Assembly: GCA_036787815.1 (NCBI GenBank) | Contig: DAIQOP010000162.1 | Location: 1 to 8,731, forward strand | Direction of reading: 5' to 3' | Length of the DNA stretch: 8,731 nucleotides | From: DATBAK01 sp036787815 | GTDB taxonomy: Bacteria > Actinomycetota > Acidimicrobiia > IMCC26256 > PALSA-610 | Shown: positions 1 to 6,966 of the stretch, piece after piece | Numbering within the stretch: the stretch's first letter is position 1 | How the letters are laid out: each line of letters begins with the position of its first letter | Program-made: the position numbers and the translations under genes | Notes under the pieces: generated by a model | Databases searched by the model: none | Told to the model about the DNA's origin: nothing | Seen by the model: only the letters and a program-made list of their open reading frames with translations

Positions 1-114
1 GAGGCCGGTCTGGGCGCCCGCCGTCGGCAGCGACCACAACGCCGTCGCGAACATCGTGGCGACCACCGCGAACGCGGCAGCCGAGCGAACCGTCACCCGA
101 CGCGTCACGTGCAT
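1..114 (-). CDS. N-terminus of a secreted protein (partial, runs off left edge)
   Basis: Only the first 38 codons are in the window, so the function cannot be named. The visible part is a classic Sec signal peptide. A basic start (residues 2-10, with three arginines) is followed by a hydrophobic core rich in Ala/Val/Phe (about 12-29). A likely signal peptidase I site follows Ala-Gly-Ala at residue 34, with Gln35 as the first mature residue. There is no cysteine at the cleavage point, so it is not a lipoprotein. The ATG at 114-112 is chosen because a strong GGGAGG ribosome binding site lies 6 nt upstream (121-126 on the plus strand) and a matching promoter lies further up. It is transcribed divergently from the MazG-like gene. 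The signal peptide is a confident call; the mature protein is unknown. Confidence 0.75.
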   Translation of the reverse strand, partial: MHVTRRVTVRSAAAFAVVATMFATALWSLPTAGAQTGL

Positions 115-145
115 GAGTCCCTCCCGCATCGCAGATCGTGAGCCG

Positions 146-174
146 ACGATACGAAGGGGCACGCCCACGGACAA
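146..174 (-). promoter_or_regulatory. sigma70-like promoter of the secreted-protein gene
   Basis: On the minus strand TTGTCC (174-169) and TATCGT (151-146) are separated by exactly 17 nt. Each hexamer matches the -35/-10 consensus at 4 of 6 positions. Transcription would begin near 139, giving a leader of about 25 nt that contains the GGGAGG ribosome binding site before the ATG at 114. The spacing is good, but this is pattern matching only. Confidence 0.5.
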
Positions 175-190
175 GGGCACAAGGTCACTC

Positions 191-228
191 GGCGGCGCGC
201 ACCAGGCGCCGCCTCGGATCGGCGATCC
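191..228. repeat. two small inverted repeats in the divergent leader region
   Basis: GGCGGCGC (191-198) and GCGCCGCC (206-213) are perfect 8-bp arms around a 7-nt loop. They are followed at once by GGATC-GGC-GATCC (216-228). Both lie between the secreted-protein promoter and the GTG of the MazG-like gene, so they could be operators or leader structure. In GC-rich DNA such short arms also occur by chance. The rest of 115-272 shows no gene. Confidence 0.3.
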
Positions 229-272
229 TGTTGCCGCGCGTTCTTCCGATCGGTGACTCGCCTGGGGGCCCC

Positions 273-557
273 GTGGACCTGACCGACCTGCAACACGTGA
301 TGGAGACGACCTACGGCGCCCGCGACCGCGCCCGCGGTGTGCCTGCGACCGTCGCCTGGCTTGCCGAGGAGGTCGGCGAGCTCGCGAAGTCGGTACGCAA
401 GGGCACCCGCGCCGAACAGCTCCACGAGCTCGGCGACGCGCTCGCGTGGCTGGTGTCCCTCGCCAACCAACTCGGGCTCTCCCTCGACGAAGCGATCGCC
501 CGTTACGCGTCCGGGTGCCCGCGCTGCCACGCGCGGCCGTGCGTCTGCCCGCCGTAG
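273..557 (+). CDS. short MazG-like nucleotide pyrophosphohydrolase with Cys-rich tail
   Basis: This is a 94-residue all-alpha protein of the MazG-like NTP pyrophosphohydrolase superfamily. Members hydrolyse (d)NTPs to the monophosphate and pyrophosphate, and the short single-domain forms often act in house-cleaning. The metal-binding signature is visible: EEVGE (Glu32, Glu33, Glu36), then ELGD (Glu52, Asp55), matching the family's EExxE...ExxD. A hydrophobic helix (57-66) and LSLDEAIARY (69-78) complete the fold. The protein ends in CPRC-x4-CVC (Cys82, 85, 90, 92), an arrangement suited to a zinc site and absent from the minimal fold. The GTG at 273 is chosen because similarity begins at once. 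GTG 297 and ATG 300 are in-frame alternatives, and the ribosome binding site is poor (only GGGGG just upstream). An in-frame extension back to 138 is Arg-rich and overlaps the divergent promoter, so I left it out. The true substrate is unknown. Confidence 0.85.
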   Translation: MDLTDLQHVMETTYGARDRARGVPATVAWLAEEVGELAKSVRKGTRAEQLHELGDALAWLVSLANQLGLSLDEAIARYASGCPRCHARPCVCPP

Positions 558-562
558 CGCGG

Positions 563-595
563 CGCCGGCCCGGGTTCGCTCACGCCCGGCCGGCG
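563..595. terminator. GC-rich hairpin between convergent genes
   Basis: Left arm 563-574 pairs with right arm 585-595: CGCCGGC with GCCGGCG and CGGG with CCCG, with one bulged C and a 10-nt loop. It sits at the meeting point of the MazG-like gene (stop 557) and the acyltransferase (stop 580), and its right arm lies in the acyltransferase's last codons. It could act in both directions. It has no T-run on either strand, which is common in high-GC actinobacteria but leaves the call uncertain. Confidence 0.45.
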
Positions 596-2580
596 AGCGT
601 CGGCGCGAGCCAGCGATACACGAGCGCGCCGGCCGCGGCCTCGAAATGCACGCCGTCGTAGCGCAGCTTCGTGCCGTCGATGGTGTTCGTGTACCTATGC
701 TCCGGGGCCGTGAAACCGTTCAGGTCGGCGAGCTGCACCTCGCCCGCGTGTTGCGCGACGTACGTGCGCAGCAGCGCGTTCCAGTGGTCGATGCGCGCCG
801 GCTCGTCCTCCTGCCAGTGCACGGTCGGGTCGAGCGCGTGCGCGGAGCGGTCGTTGTACGGGGCGGTCAGCAGCACCACTCGTCCACCGCGCGAACGCAG
901 GATCTGCACGCCCCGGTCGAGGAGCGTGAGCAGGTACCGGTCGCTCTCGGCCGTGCCGGCGACCAGGGTCCTGCCGCCGGTCTGCAGGTCGTCGACGACC
1001 CAGACGTCGAACACCACGATCGAGACATCGGGCCGGATCTCGTCGACCCAGGCCCGCCACTGGTCGGTCCAGGTCGCGCACTCGGGTGGGATCGCCTGCC
1101 AGAGCGGCCCGTGCCGGAGCGCGCCGCTCGGCGCGAGACCGCAGCCGAGTTGGCCGCGGTCCCACAGCGACACACCGGCGGCACGCGCGCCGTTCTGCAG
1201 TCCCCAGCCGAGCGTCTGGGCCACGGAATCGCCGGTGAGCAGGATCCGCGACGGCGGCCGGACGTCAGCCGGGGTTCGGGTCGTGCCGCCACGAGAGTCG
1301 GTGGTCGTCGGCGCCGATCGCACGACGGCCACGTGGGGATCGGGCGGCGCGGTACCGAGCTTCGACGCGGCCGAGGCGCCGAACGAGCTCGTGCCGAGCG
1401 CGAGCGCCGCGACCACCGCGACGATCGGCGCGGCGATCACCGCGCCCCGCGGGAACCCCACCGGCCGCCGCAGCCGCACGCGATTCTCGACGAGCACCCA
1501 AGACCCGAGCGCGCACGCGAACGTGACGACGAGCCGAATCACGAGCAGGACGACGCCGTGCGTGTGCGTACGGGCGGAATCGAGGGTGAGGTCGACGGGC
1601 CAGTGCCAGAGGTACAAGCCGTACGAGATGCGCCCGATCGCCCGCAGCGCGGGAGGCGAGAGGCAACGACCGACGATCGTGTTCGGCTTCGCCACCGCCG
1701 CGGCGATCACCACCGCTGTCGCGATCGCGACCGCGAAGTGACCACCGCGGTACATCGCGATCGAAAGCTCACGCGCGTTCACGAAGAACCAAGCGAGCAC
1801 CGCGACCGCCGCGAGGCCCGACCACTGCACCACCGCGTCGAGCCGGCGCGGCGGCCGGAAGCCGTGCGGCGCGAGCGCGGCGGCCAACGCTGCGCCGACG
1901 AGTAGCGCCTGCGCGCGCGTGTCGGTGCCGTAGTACACGCGCGACGGGTCGCGCCCGGCGTGCGCGAGCAGTGCCATCTCGAGCGCCGAGCACGCGGCGG
2001 CGCCGAGCAGCAACGCCGCGAGGCGTTGGCGCACCGCGCCCACGAACGCGAGCAGGCCCATCATCGCGAAGGGCCAGACGAGATAGAACTGCTCCTCGAC
2101 CGCGAGCGACCACGCGTGCCGGAGTGGTGACGGCGCGGCGAACTGCGCGAAGTAGCTCTGGTGGGTGAAGATCAGCCGCCAATTCAGCACGTACCCGATC
2201 GTCGCGACGACGTCGCCGCGCAGTGCGCCCACCGACGACGGGTCGGCGACGAACCGTGCGTAGATCACGATCGCGACGAAGAGCAACGCGAGTGCCGGCA
2301 GCAGGCGGCGCGCCCGCCGGCCCCAGAAGGCGACGAGATCGATGCGCCCGCTGCCATCGTGCTCCGCGAGCAGGAGCGCGGTGATCAGGTATCCGCTCAG
2401 GACGAAGAAGACGTCGACACCGAGGTAGCCGCCGCGCAACCAGGTGACCCCGCCGTGGTACACGAGCACGCCGATCACCGCGACCCCTCGCAGGCCGTCG
2501 AGCGCAGGCCGGTAGCCGAACCCCGCGACGCTTCGGCGCGCGGGCTCCCGTCGCGCGTGCGTCGCGGTCGGTGCGGCCAT
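580..2580 (-). CDS. membrane acyltransferase, acyltransferase-3 (OafA/YrhL) domain fused to SGNH domain
   Basis: This is a 666-residue protein of the OafA family, which transfers acetyl or other acyl groups to sugars of cell-surface glycans. Residues 22-395 form the polytopic acyltransferase-3 domain with roughly ten hydrophobic segments. It carries the family Arg-x10-His motif (Arg31 to His42), the FFVLSGYLI block (58-66), and WSLAVEEQFYLVWP (157-170). A last membrane segment (about 378-396) leads to a Pro/Thr-rich linker (410-443). An SGNH hydrolase-like domain follows, with its GDS nucleophile motif (Ser452) near the start and DGVH (Asp642, His645) near the end, so the catalytic pieces look intact. 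The acyl acceptor is unknown. ATG 2580 is preferred because an upstream in-frame ATG at 2613 would put the start inside an inverted repeat; neither has a good Shine-Dalgarno. It converges with the MazG-like gene and diverges from the carboxylesterase. Confidence 0.92.
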   Translation of the reverse strand: MAAPTATHARREPARRSVAGFGYRPALDGLRGVAVIGVLVYHGGVTWLRGGYLGVDVFFVLSGYLITALLLAEHDGSGRIDLVAFWGRRARRLLPALALLFVAIVIYARFVADPSSVGALRGDVVATIGYVLNWRLIFTHQSYFAQFAAPSPLRHAWSLAVEEQFYLVWPFAMMGLLAFVGAVRQRLAALLLGAAACSALEMALLAHAGRDPSRVYYGTDTRAQALLVGAALAAALAPHGFRPPRRLDAVVQWSGLAAVAVLAWFFVNARELSIAMYRGGHFAVAIATAVVIAAAVAKPNTIVGRCLSPPALRAIGRISYGLYLWHWPVDLTLDSARTHTHGVVLLVIRLVVTFACALGSWVLVENRVRLRRPVGFPRGAVIAAPIVAVVAALALGTSSFGASAASKLGTAPPDPHVAVVRSAPTTTDSRGGTTRTPADVRPPSRILLTGDSVAQTLGWGLQNGARAAGVSLWDRGQLGCGLAPSGALRHGPLWQAIPPECATWTDQWRAWVDEIRPDVSIVVFDVWVVDDLQTGGRTLVAGTAESDRYLLTLLDRGVQILRSRGGRVVLLTAPYNDRSAHALDPTVHWQEDEPARIDHWNALLRTYVAQHAGEVQLADLNGFTAPEHRYTNTIDGTKLRYDGVHFEAAAGALVYRWLAPTLAGRA

Positions 2581-2595
2581 GCCCGGGGTGTAGCA

Positions 2596-2626
2596 GACCG
2601 CCCGGAGCCCCATGTGCCGGGCGGTC
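2596..2626. repeat. 10-bp perfect inverted repeat upstream of the acyltransferase
   Basis: GACCGCCCGG (2596-2605) and CCGGGCGGTC (2617-2626) are exact complements around an 11-nt spacer. The pair lies 16-46 nt upstream of the acyltransferase ATG, in its probable leader. Its right arm shares three bases (2624-2626) with the next, longer dyad, so the two hairpins cannot form fully at the same time. Confidence 0.5.
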
Positions 2627-2659
2627 GTCGGCCCGCGCGGTCCCGCGCGGGCCGGCGAC
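2624..2659. promoter_or_regulatory. 17-bp near-perfect dyad in the divergent control region
   Basis: Arm 2624-2640 (GTCGTCGGCCCGCGCGG) pairs with 2643-2659 (CCGCGCGGGCCGGCGAC) at every position apart from one G-T wobble, with only TC between. There is no T-run and no gene end here, so a terminator is unlikely. It lies between divergent starts (2580 and 2697), just upstream of where the esterase -35 should be. A regulator-binding site shared by both genes is the simplest reading. High GC raises the chance background, but 16 of 17 Watson-Crick pairs is more than expected. Confidence 0.5.
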
Positions 2660-2684
2660 GGGGCGGCGCGGGGCGATTGCCCAA

Positions 2685-2690
2685 TACTGT
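2685..2690 (+). promoter_or_regulatory. -10 element of a probable leaderless transcript
   Basis: TACTGT fits the TANNNT -10 pattern and ends 6 nt before the GTG at 2697, so transcription would start at or next to the start codon. There is no Shine-Dalgarno upstream. This is the usual layout of leaderless mRNAs in actinobacteria. No recognisable -35 is seen near 2662-2667. Confidence 0.45.
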
Positions 2691-2696
2691 GCTCCC

Positions 2697-4388
2697 GTGA
2701 CGAGACGATCGATCCTCTTCCTCGCCGCCCTCGCGGTGCTCACCGCCGGATGCTCGTCGGGCGCGGCGAAGACCGCGGTGCAGCGGTCCACGACGACGAC
2801 GGGCTCGGCGCCGGCGCCGGCGCCGAGCTTCGATCCGAGCGTGCTGGTCGGCGGCGACCCGTTGCGGGTGCAGACCCCGGCCGGGGCCGTGCACGGGAGC
2901 ACCGTCGACGGCGTGCGGCGCTTCACCGCCATCCCGTACGCGGCGCCTCCGATCGGCCCGAACCGGTGGCGCGCCCCGCAGCACGTGGCGCCGTGGTCCG
3001 GGCAGCGGGACGCGACGAAGCCCGCCCCGGTGTGCCCGCAGATCCTCCCGGTGGTGAACCAGGTGCAGGGTCAGGAGGATTGCCTCTACCTCAACGTCTT
3101 CGCTCCGAAGGTGCCGCCGACGCGCCTGGCGCCGGTGATGGTCTGGATCCACGGCGGCGGCTTCACCGTGGGATCCGGCAACGACAACGACCCGTCGCGT
3201 CTCGTCGCGCGCGCGGGCGTGGTGGCCGTCACGATCAACTACCGCCTGGGCCCGTTCGGCTTCCTCGCGCACCGGAAGCTCGCGGCCGCCGACCCGAACC
3301 ACGCCGTCGGCAACATGGGCTTCGAAGACCAGCTCGCGGCGCTGCACTGGGTGCAGCGATCGATCGCCGCGTTCGGCGGCGACGCCCGCAACGTGACGAT
3401 CTTCGGTGAATCGGCCGGCGGGATGAGCGTCTGCGATCACATCCTCTCGCCCCGGTCGCGCGGCCTCTTCGCCAAGGCGATCATGGAGAGCGGGCCGTGC
3501 GGGAACGCCGGGCTGAAGGTCGGCCCGGCATTCGCCCAGGGCGACACCTTCGCAACCAGGCTCGGATGTGCGGGTGCTCCCGACGCGCTCGGCTGCCTGC
3601 GCGGCAGGTCGACCGCACAGGTGCTCGCCGCGCTCCCGCCCGACCCGACGTTCCTGTTCCGCAAGGCCGGGTTCTGGCTCCCCGTCGGCGACGGCGTCGA
3701 CATACCTGCCGACGGGACGGCGGCGATCCGGGCCGGCCGGTTCAACCGGGTTCCCGTGATCGCCGGCGTCAACCGCGACGAAGGCCGCCTCTTCATCGGC
3801 ATGGCCGCGTACACGTTGGGTTCGATCGTGCCCCCGGTCACCGCGGCCGACTATCCGGCCCGCCTGACCGCCTACTTCGGATCCGCCGTCGGCGCGCAGG
3901 TCCTCGACCGGTACCCGCTCTCGAGCTACCCCGACCCGGGAGCCGCGTTCGGTCAAGCAGTAGGCGATGCGATCCTCGCGTGCCCCGCGTTGGCCGGTGC
4001 CGAGGCGATGGAGCCGTTCGTCCCGGTGCACCTCTACGAGTTCACCCATGCGCCGAACCCGTTCGTGTTGCCGATGGCGGGCCTCGATCTCGGCGCGTTC
4101 CACTCGGCCGAGCTGCCGTACGTGTTCGGGAAGTCGACGGCGTCGAGTGGTCGGATCAGCTTCACGGCCGCGGAGCAGCGTCTCTCCGACACGGTCGTCG
4201 GGGCGTGGACGCGATTCGCGCGCACCGGAGACCCGGGCGGCGACGGTCTCGATTGGCCGGCCGCCGGCTCGACGCGCACCTATCTCGACCTCGGCACACC
4301 GACGGAGCTCGGCCGCGGCGTGAAGCAGAGCCTGTGCACGTTCTGGGCCCACTCCGGTTGGGACGCGTCACAAGCCGGCCGCACGTGA
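2697..4388 (+). CDS. type-B carboxylesterase, lipoprotein
   Basis: This is a 563-residue serine esterase of the carboxylesterase type-B (COesterase) family, which hydrolyses carboxylic esters. Its signal peptide (basic residues 3-4, hydrophobic 6-15) ends in the lipobox Leu-Thr-Ala-Gly-Cys with Cys19. It should therefore be lipid-anchored outside the cytoplasmic membrane, followed by a flexible Thr/Ala/Pro linker (31-45). Family marks are all present: EDCLYLNV (127-134), the oxyanion-hole HGGG (152-155), and GESAGG with nucleophile Ser239. Glu362 in NRDEG and His469 in FHSAELPYVFG complete the triad. Length is normal for the family. The GTG at 2697 is chosen because it opens the signal peptide and sits 6 nt after a -10 element; the in-frame stretch upstream is not protein-like. 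The cellobiose phosphorylase gene follows after 10 nt, which suggests a carbohydrate-linked ester as substrate. That is inference, because the family is broad. Confidence 0.93.
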   Translation: MTRRSILFLAALAVLTAGCSSGAAKTAVQRSTTTTGSAPAPAPSFDPSVLVGGDPLRVQTPAGAVHGSTVDGVRRFTAIPYAAPPIGPNRWRAPQHVAPWSGQRDATKPAPVCPQILPVVNQVQGQEDCLYLNVFAPKVPPTRLAPVMVWIHGGGFTVGSGNDNDPSRLVARAGVVAVTINYRLGPFGFLAHRKLAAADPNHAVGNMGFEDQLAALHWVQRSIAAFGGDARNVTIFGESAGGMSVCDHILSPRSRGLFAKAIMESGPCGNAGLKVGPAFAQGDTFATRLGCAGAPDALGCLRGRSTAQVLAALPPDPTFLFRKAGFWLPVGDGVDIPADGTAAIRAGRFNRVPVIAGVNRDEGRLFIGMAAYTLGSIVPPVTAADYPARLTAYFGSAVGAQVLDRYPLSSYPDPGAAFGQAVGDAILACPALAGAEAMEPFVPVHLYEFTHAPNPFVLPMAGLDLGAFHSAELPYVFGKSTASSGRISFTAAEQRLSDTVVGAWTRFARTGDPGGDGLDWPAAGSTRTYLDLGTPTELGRGVKQSLCTFWAHSGWDASQAGRT

Positions 4389-4398
4389 CACCCCGCGC

Positions 4399-6849
4399 AT
4401 GACGCGGTTCGGGCACTTCGACGACGAGCGCCGGGAGTACCGGATCGAGCGGCCCGACACCCCACTGCCGTGGATCAACTATCTCGGAAGCGACGAGTTC
4501 TTCTCACTGATCTCGAACACCGGTGGTGGCTACTCCTTCTTCCGTGACGCCCGTCTGCGCCGCGTGACGCGGTACCGCTACAACAACGTGCCCCTCGACA
4601 CCGGTGGGCGCGCGCTGTACCTCCGGGACCGCGCGACGGCCGAGTTCTGGTCGCCGCTCCGGCAATCGGCGCACCACGACCTCGACGCCTACGAGTGCGC
4701 GCACGGCCTCGGTTACACGAGGATCGGATCGCAGCATCTGGGGATCGAGGCGGAGACGCTCTTCTTCGTGCCGTTCGACGATCCCGTCGAGATCTGGCGT
4801 ACGCGGATCACGAACCGGCGCGATCGGGCCGCGTCGCTGTCGCTCTTCAGCGCGGTCGAGTTCTGCCTCTGGGATGCGTGGGACGACGCGACGAACTTCC
4901 AACGCAACCTCTCGATCGGCGAGGTCGAGGTCGAGGCGGGGGTCGTGTACCACAAGACCGAATACCGCGAGCGGCGCGACCACTTCGCCTACTTCGGGTG
5001 CTCGGAGCCGCTTGCCGGCTTCGACACACGCCTCGATCGCTTCCTCGGCCCGCAACGTGGCTGGGATCGTCCTCTGGTCGTGGAGCGCGGTGAGTCGACC
5101 AACTCGATCGCGCACGGGTGGGCGCCGTGCGGATCCCATCACGTCTCCCTCGAGCTCGAACCGGGCGAGAGTCGCGACATCGTCTTCGTGCTCGGCTACG
5201 CGGAGAATTCCCGCAACGCGAAGTTCGATCCACCCGGGTCGCAGACGATCGCGAAGGCCGGCGCTCGGGCGGTGCTCGCGCGCTACCTCGAGGCGTCGGA
5301 GACCACGCTCGCGTTCGCGCAACTTCGCGAGCACTGGGACCGCCTGCTCGAGCCCCTCCAGGTGACCACACCGAACGCGCACGTCGATCGCACGGTCAAC
5401 GTGTGGAACGCGTACCAGTGCATGATCACGTTCAACCTGTCGCGATCGGCGTCGTTCTTCGAGTCGGGGATCGGGCGCGGGATGGGTTTCCGCGATTCCA
5501 ACCAGGATCTACTGGGTTTCGTGCACATGGTGCCCGAGCAGGCCCGAGCGCGGATCCTCGATCTCGCCGCGACGCAGCTCGCTTCGGGCGGCGCCTACCA
5601 CCAGTACCAGCCGCTGACGAAGCGGGGGAACGACGCCGTCGGCTCGGGCTTCAACGACGACCCGCTCTGGCTTGTCCTCGCCGTTGCGGCATACCTGAAG
5701 GAGACCGGCGACTCCACGATCCTCGACGAGCAGGTGCCCTACGACAACGCGCCGAACTCGGAGTCGACGCTCACCGAGCACCTCCGACGGTCGATCTCGT
5801 ACACGCTCGCCCGGCGCGGACCGCACGGGCTCCCGCTCATCGGTCGCGCCGACTGGAACGACTGCCTGAATCTCAACTGCTTCTCCGAGACGCCCGGTGA
5901 ACCGTTCCAGACCACCGAGAACCGGCACGGAGGCGTCGCGGAGTCGGTGTTCATCGCCGGCCTCTTCGCGCTCGCGGCGGGAGAGCTGGCGACGATCGCG
6001 GAGCGGGCAGGGCGCACCGCCGAAGGCACGCAGCTCCGGGCGGCGCGTGCGGAGATGCAGGCGGCCGTGCGCGAGCACGGCTGGGACGGATCGTGGTTCC
6101 TCCGGGCCTACGACTACTCGGGCGCGCCAGTTGGTTCCGCGGCGAACGACGAGGGGCAGATCTTCGTCGAGCCGCAGGGGATGTGCGTCATGGGCGGCAT
6201 CGGTCTCGACGACGGGCGGGCGCGCACCGCGCTCGAGTCGGTCGCGTCGCGATTGGCGACGCCGCACGGCATCGCGCTGCTGCAACCCGCGTACTCCCGC
6301 TACCACGTCGAGCTCGGCGAGATCAGCTCGTACCCACCGGGCTACAAGGAGAACGGCAGCGTCTTCTGCCACACGAACCCGTGGATCATGATCGCCGAGA
6401 CGATCGTCGGGAACGGCGATCGGGCGTTCGACTACTACCTGCGGATCAACCCCTCGGCGCGCGAGGACATCGGCGAGTTGCACCGTTGCGAGCCGTACGT
6501 GGCCGCGCAGACGATCGCCGGGCCCGAAGCGGCCGAACCGGGCGAGGCGAAGAACTCCTGGCTCACCGGCACGGCAGCGTGGAACTACGTCGCGATGACC
6601 CAGTGGATCCTCGGCATCCGGCCCGAGCTCGACGGCTTGCGCGTCGACCCGTGCCTGCCGTCGGGCTGGGACGGCTACCGCGCCACCCGGCGCTTCCGGG
6701 GAGCCGAGTACCGCATCGTCGTGCGCAAGCCCGCCGGCCGGGCCGGGCGCGCGACCGCGCTCGTCGTCGACGGCCGCCCCGTCGACGGCACGCTCGTGCC
6801 TCTCGCGCCCGCCGGCACGACCGTCGAAGTGGAGCTGACACTCGCCTGA
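4399..6849 (+). CDS. cbp: cellobiose phosphorylase (GH94)
   Basis: This 816-residue cytoplasmic enzyme would split cellobiose with phosphate into glucose 1-phosphate and glucose, saving ATP relative to hydrolysis. It is full length for GH94 cellobiose phosphorylases (about 800-830) and aligns along its whole length with the clostridial enzyme as I remember it. That includes the opening WINYLG (25-30), FFSLISNT (34-41) and GGYSF (42-46). By analogy with the Cellulomonas (C. gilvus) enzyme, the sugar-binding Arg and Asp are Arg360 and Asp366. The general acid is the second Asp of DWND (Asp488, after Trp486). The Lys-Glu pair is Lys650-Glu651, and phosphate contacts are His658 and the Thr723-Gly-Thr725 loop. 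The N-terminal beta-sandwich, helical linker and (alpha/alpha)6 barrel are all represented. There is no signal peptide. ATG 4399 follows the esterase stop by 10 nt without a clear Shine-Dalgarno, so translation is probably coupled. Chitobiose or cellodextrin activity is less likely but not excluded. Confidence 0.95.
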   Translation: MTRFGHFDDERREYRIERPDTPLPWINYLGSDEFFSLISNTGGGYSFFRDARLRRVTRYRYNNVPLDTGGRALYLRDRATAEFWSPLRQSAHHDLDAYECAHGLGYTRIGSQHLGIEAETLFFVPFDDPVEIWRTRITNRRDRAASLSLFSAVEFCLWDAWDDATNFQRNLSIGEVEVEAGVVYHKTEYRERRDHFAYFGCSEPLAGFDTRLDRFLGPQRGWDRPLVVERGESTNSIAHGWAPCGSHHVSLELEPGESRDIVFVLGYAENSRNAKFDPPGSQTIAKAGARAVLARYLEASETTLAFAQLREHWDRLLEPLQVTTPNAHVDRTVNVWNAYQCMITFNLSRSASFFESGIGRGMGFRDSNQDLLGFVHMVPEQARARILDLAATQLASGGAYHQYQPLTKRGNDAVGSGFNDDPLWLVLAVAAYLKETGDSTILDEQVPYDNAPNSESTLTEHLRRSISYTLARRGPHGLPLIGRADWNDCLNLNCFSETPGEPFQTTENRHGGVAESVFIAGLFALAAGELATIAERAGRTAEGTQLRAARAEMQAAVREHGWDGSWFLRAYDYSGAPVGSAANDEGQIFVEPQGMCVMGGIGLDDGRARTALESVASRLATPHGIALLQPAYSRYHVELGEISSYPPGYKENGSVFCHTNPWIMIAETIVGNGDRAFDYYLRINPSAREDIGELHRCEPYVAAQTIAGPEAAEPGEAKNSWLTGTAAWNYVAMTQWILGIRPELDGLRVDPCLPSGWDGYRATRRFRGAEYRIVVRKPAGRAGRATALVVDGRPVDGTLVPLAPAGTTVEVELTLA

Positions 6850-6855
6850 CCGCAC

Positions 6856-6913
6856 ACGTTGGGTCGCCAACATTGGGCCGCCAGTGTTCTCTGGAGTATC
6901 CACCGCCCAATGT
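6856..6913. repeat. tandem 14-bp repeats plus inverted copy between convergent genes; possible terminator
   Basis: Two adjacent 14-mers, ACGTTGGGTCGCCA (6856-6869) and ACATTGGGCCGCCA (6870-6883), match at 12 positions. The second also pairs with a downstream copy: ACATTGGGC (6870-6878) and GCCCAATGT (6905-6913) are exact inverted arms 26 nt apart. A small hairpin GTTGG-GTCG-CCAAC (6858-6871) is nested at the left. The block lies between the phosphorylase stop (6849) and the stop of the minus-strand gene (6967), where a two-way terminator would be expected. There is no T-run. Confidence 0.4.
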
Positions 6914-6966
6914 GCGCGCCCGGCGAGGGCTTGCGACGGCTTCCACGTCAGCCGGTCGCACTCGGC

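Noticed and set aside
138..272. 45-codon upstream extension of the MazG-like protein
   Set aside because: Arg-rich, unlike any MazG N-terminus, and overlaps the divergent promoter and hairpins.
337..1905. Plus-strand open frame of 522 codons across the MazG-like gene and acyltransferase
   Set aside because: Arg-rich shadow sequence. The minus strand encodes a recognisable acyltransferase-SGNH protein over the same DNA.
2581..2613. Upstream ATG (2613) for the acyltransferase
   Set aside because: The eleven extra residues have no known counterpart, the codon lies within the loop of an inverted repeat, and no ribosome binding site precedes it.
2475..4352. Long minus-strand open frame (625 codons) opposite the carboxylesterase
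   Set aside because: Its translation is Arg/Gly/Ala/Glu-rich with no family motif. The plus strand carries a complete esterase with all catalytic residues. The frame is kept open by GC bias.
5509..6903. Minus-strand open frame of 464 codons opposite the phosphorylase
   Set aside because: No motifs, Arg/Gly/Val-rich composition, antisense to a conserved GH94 catalytic region.
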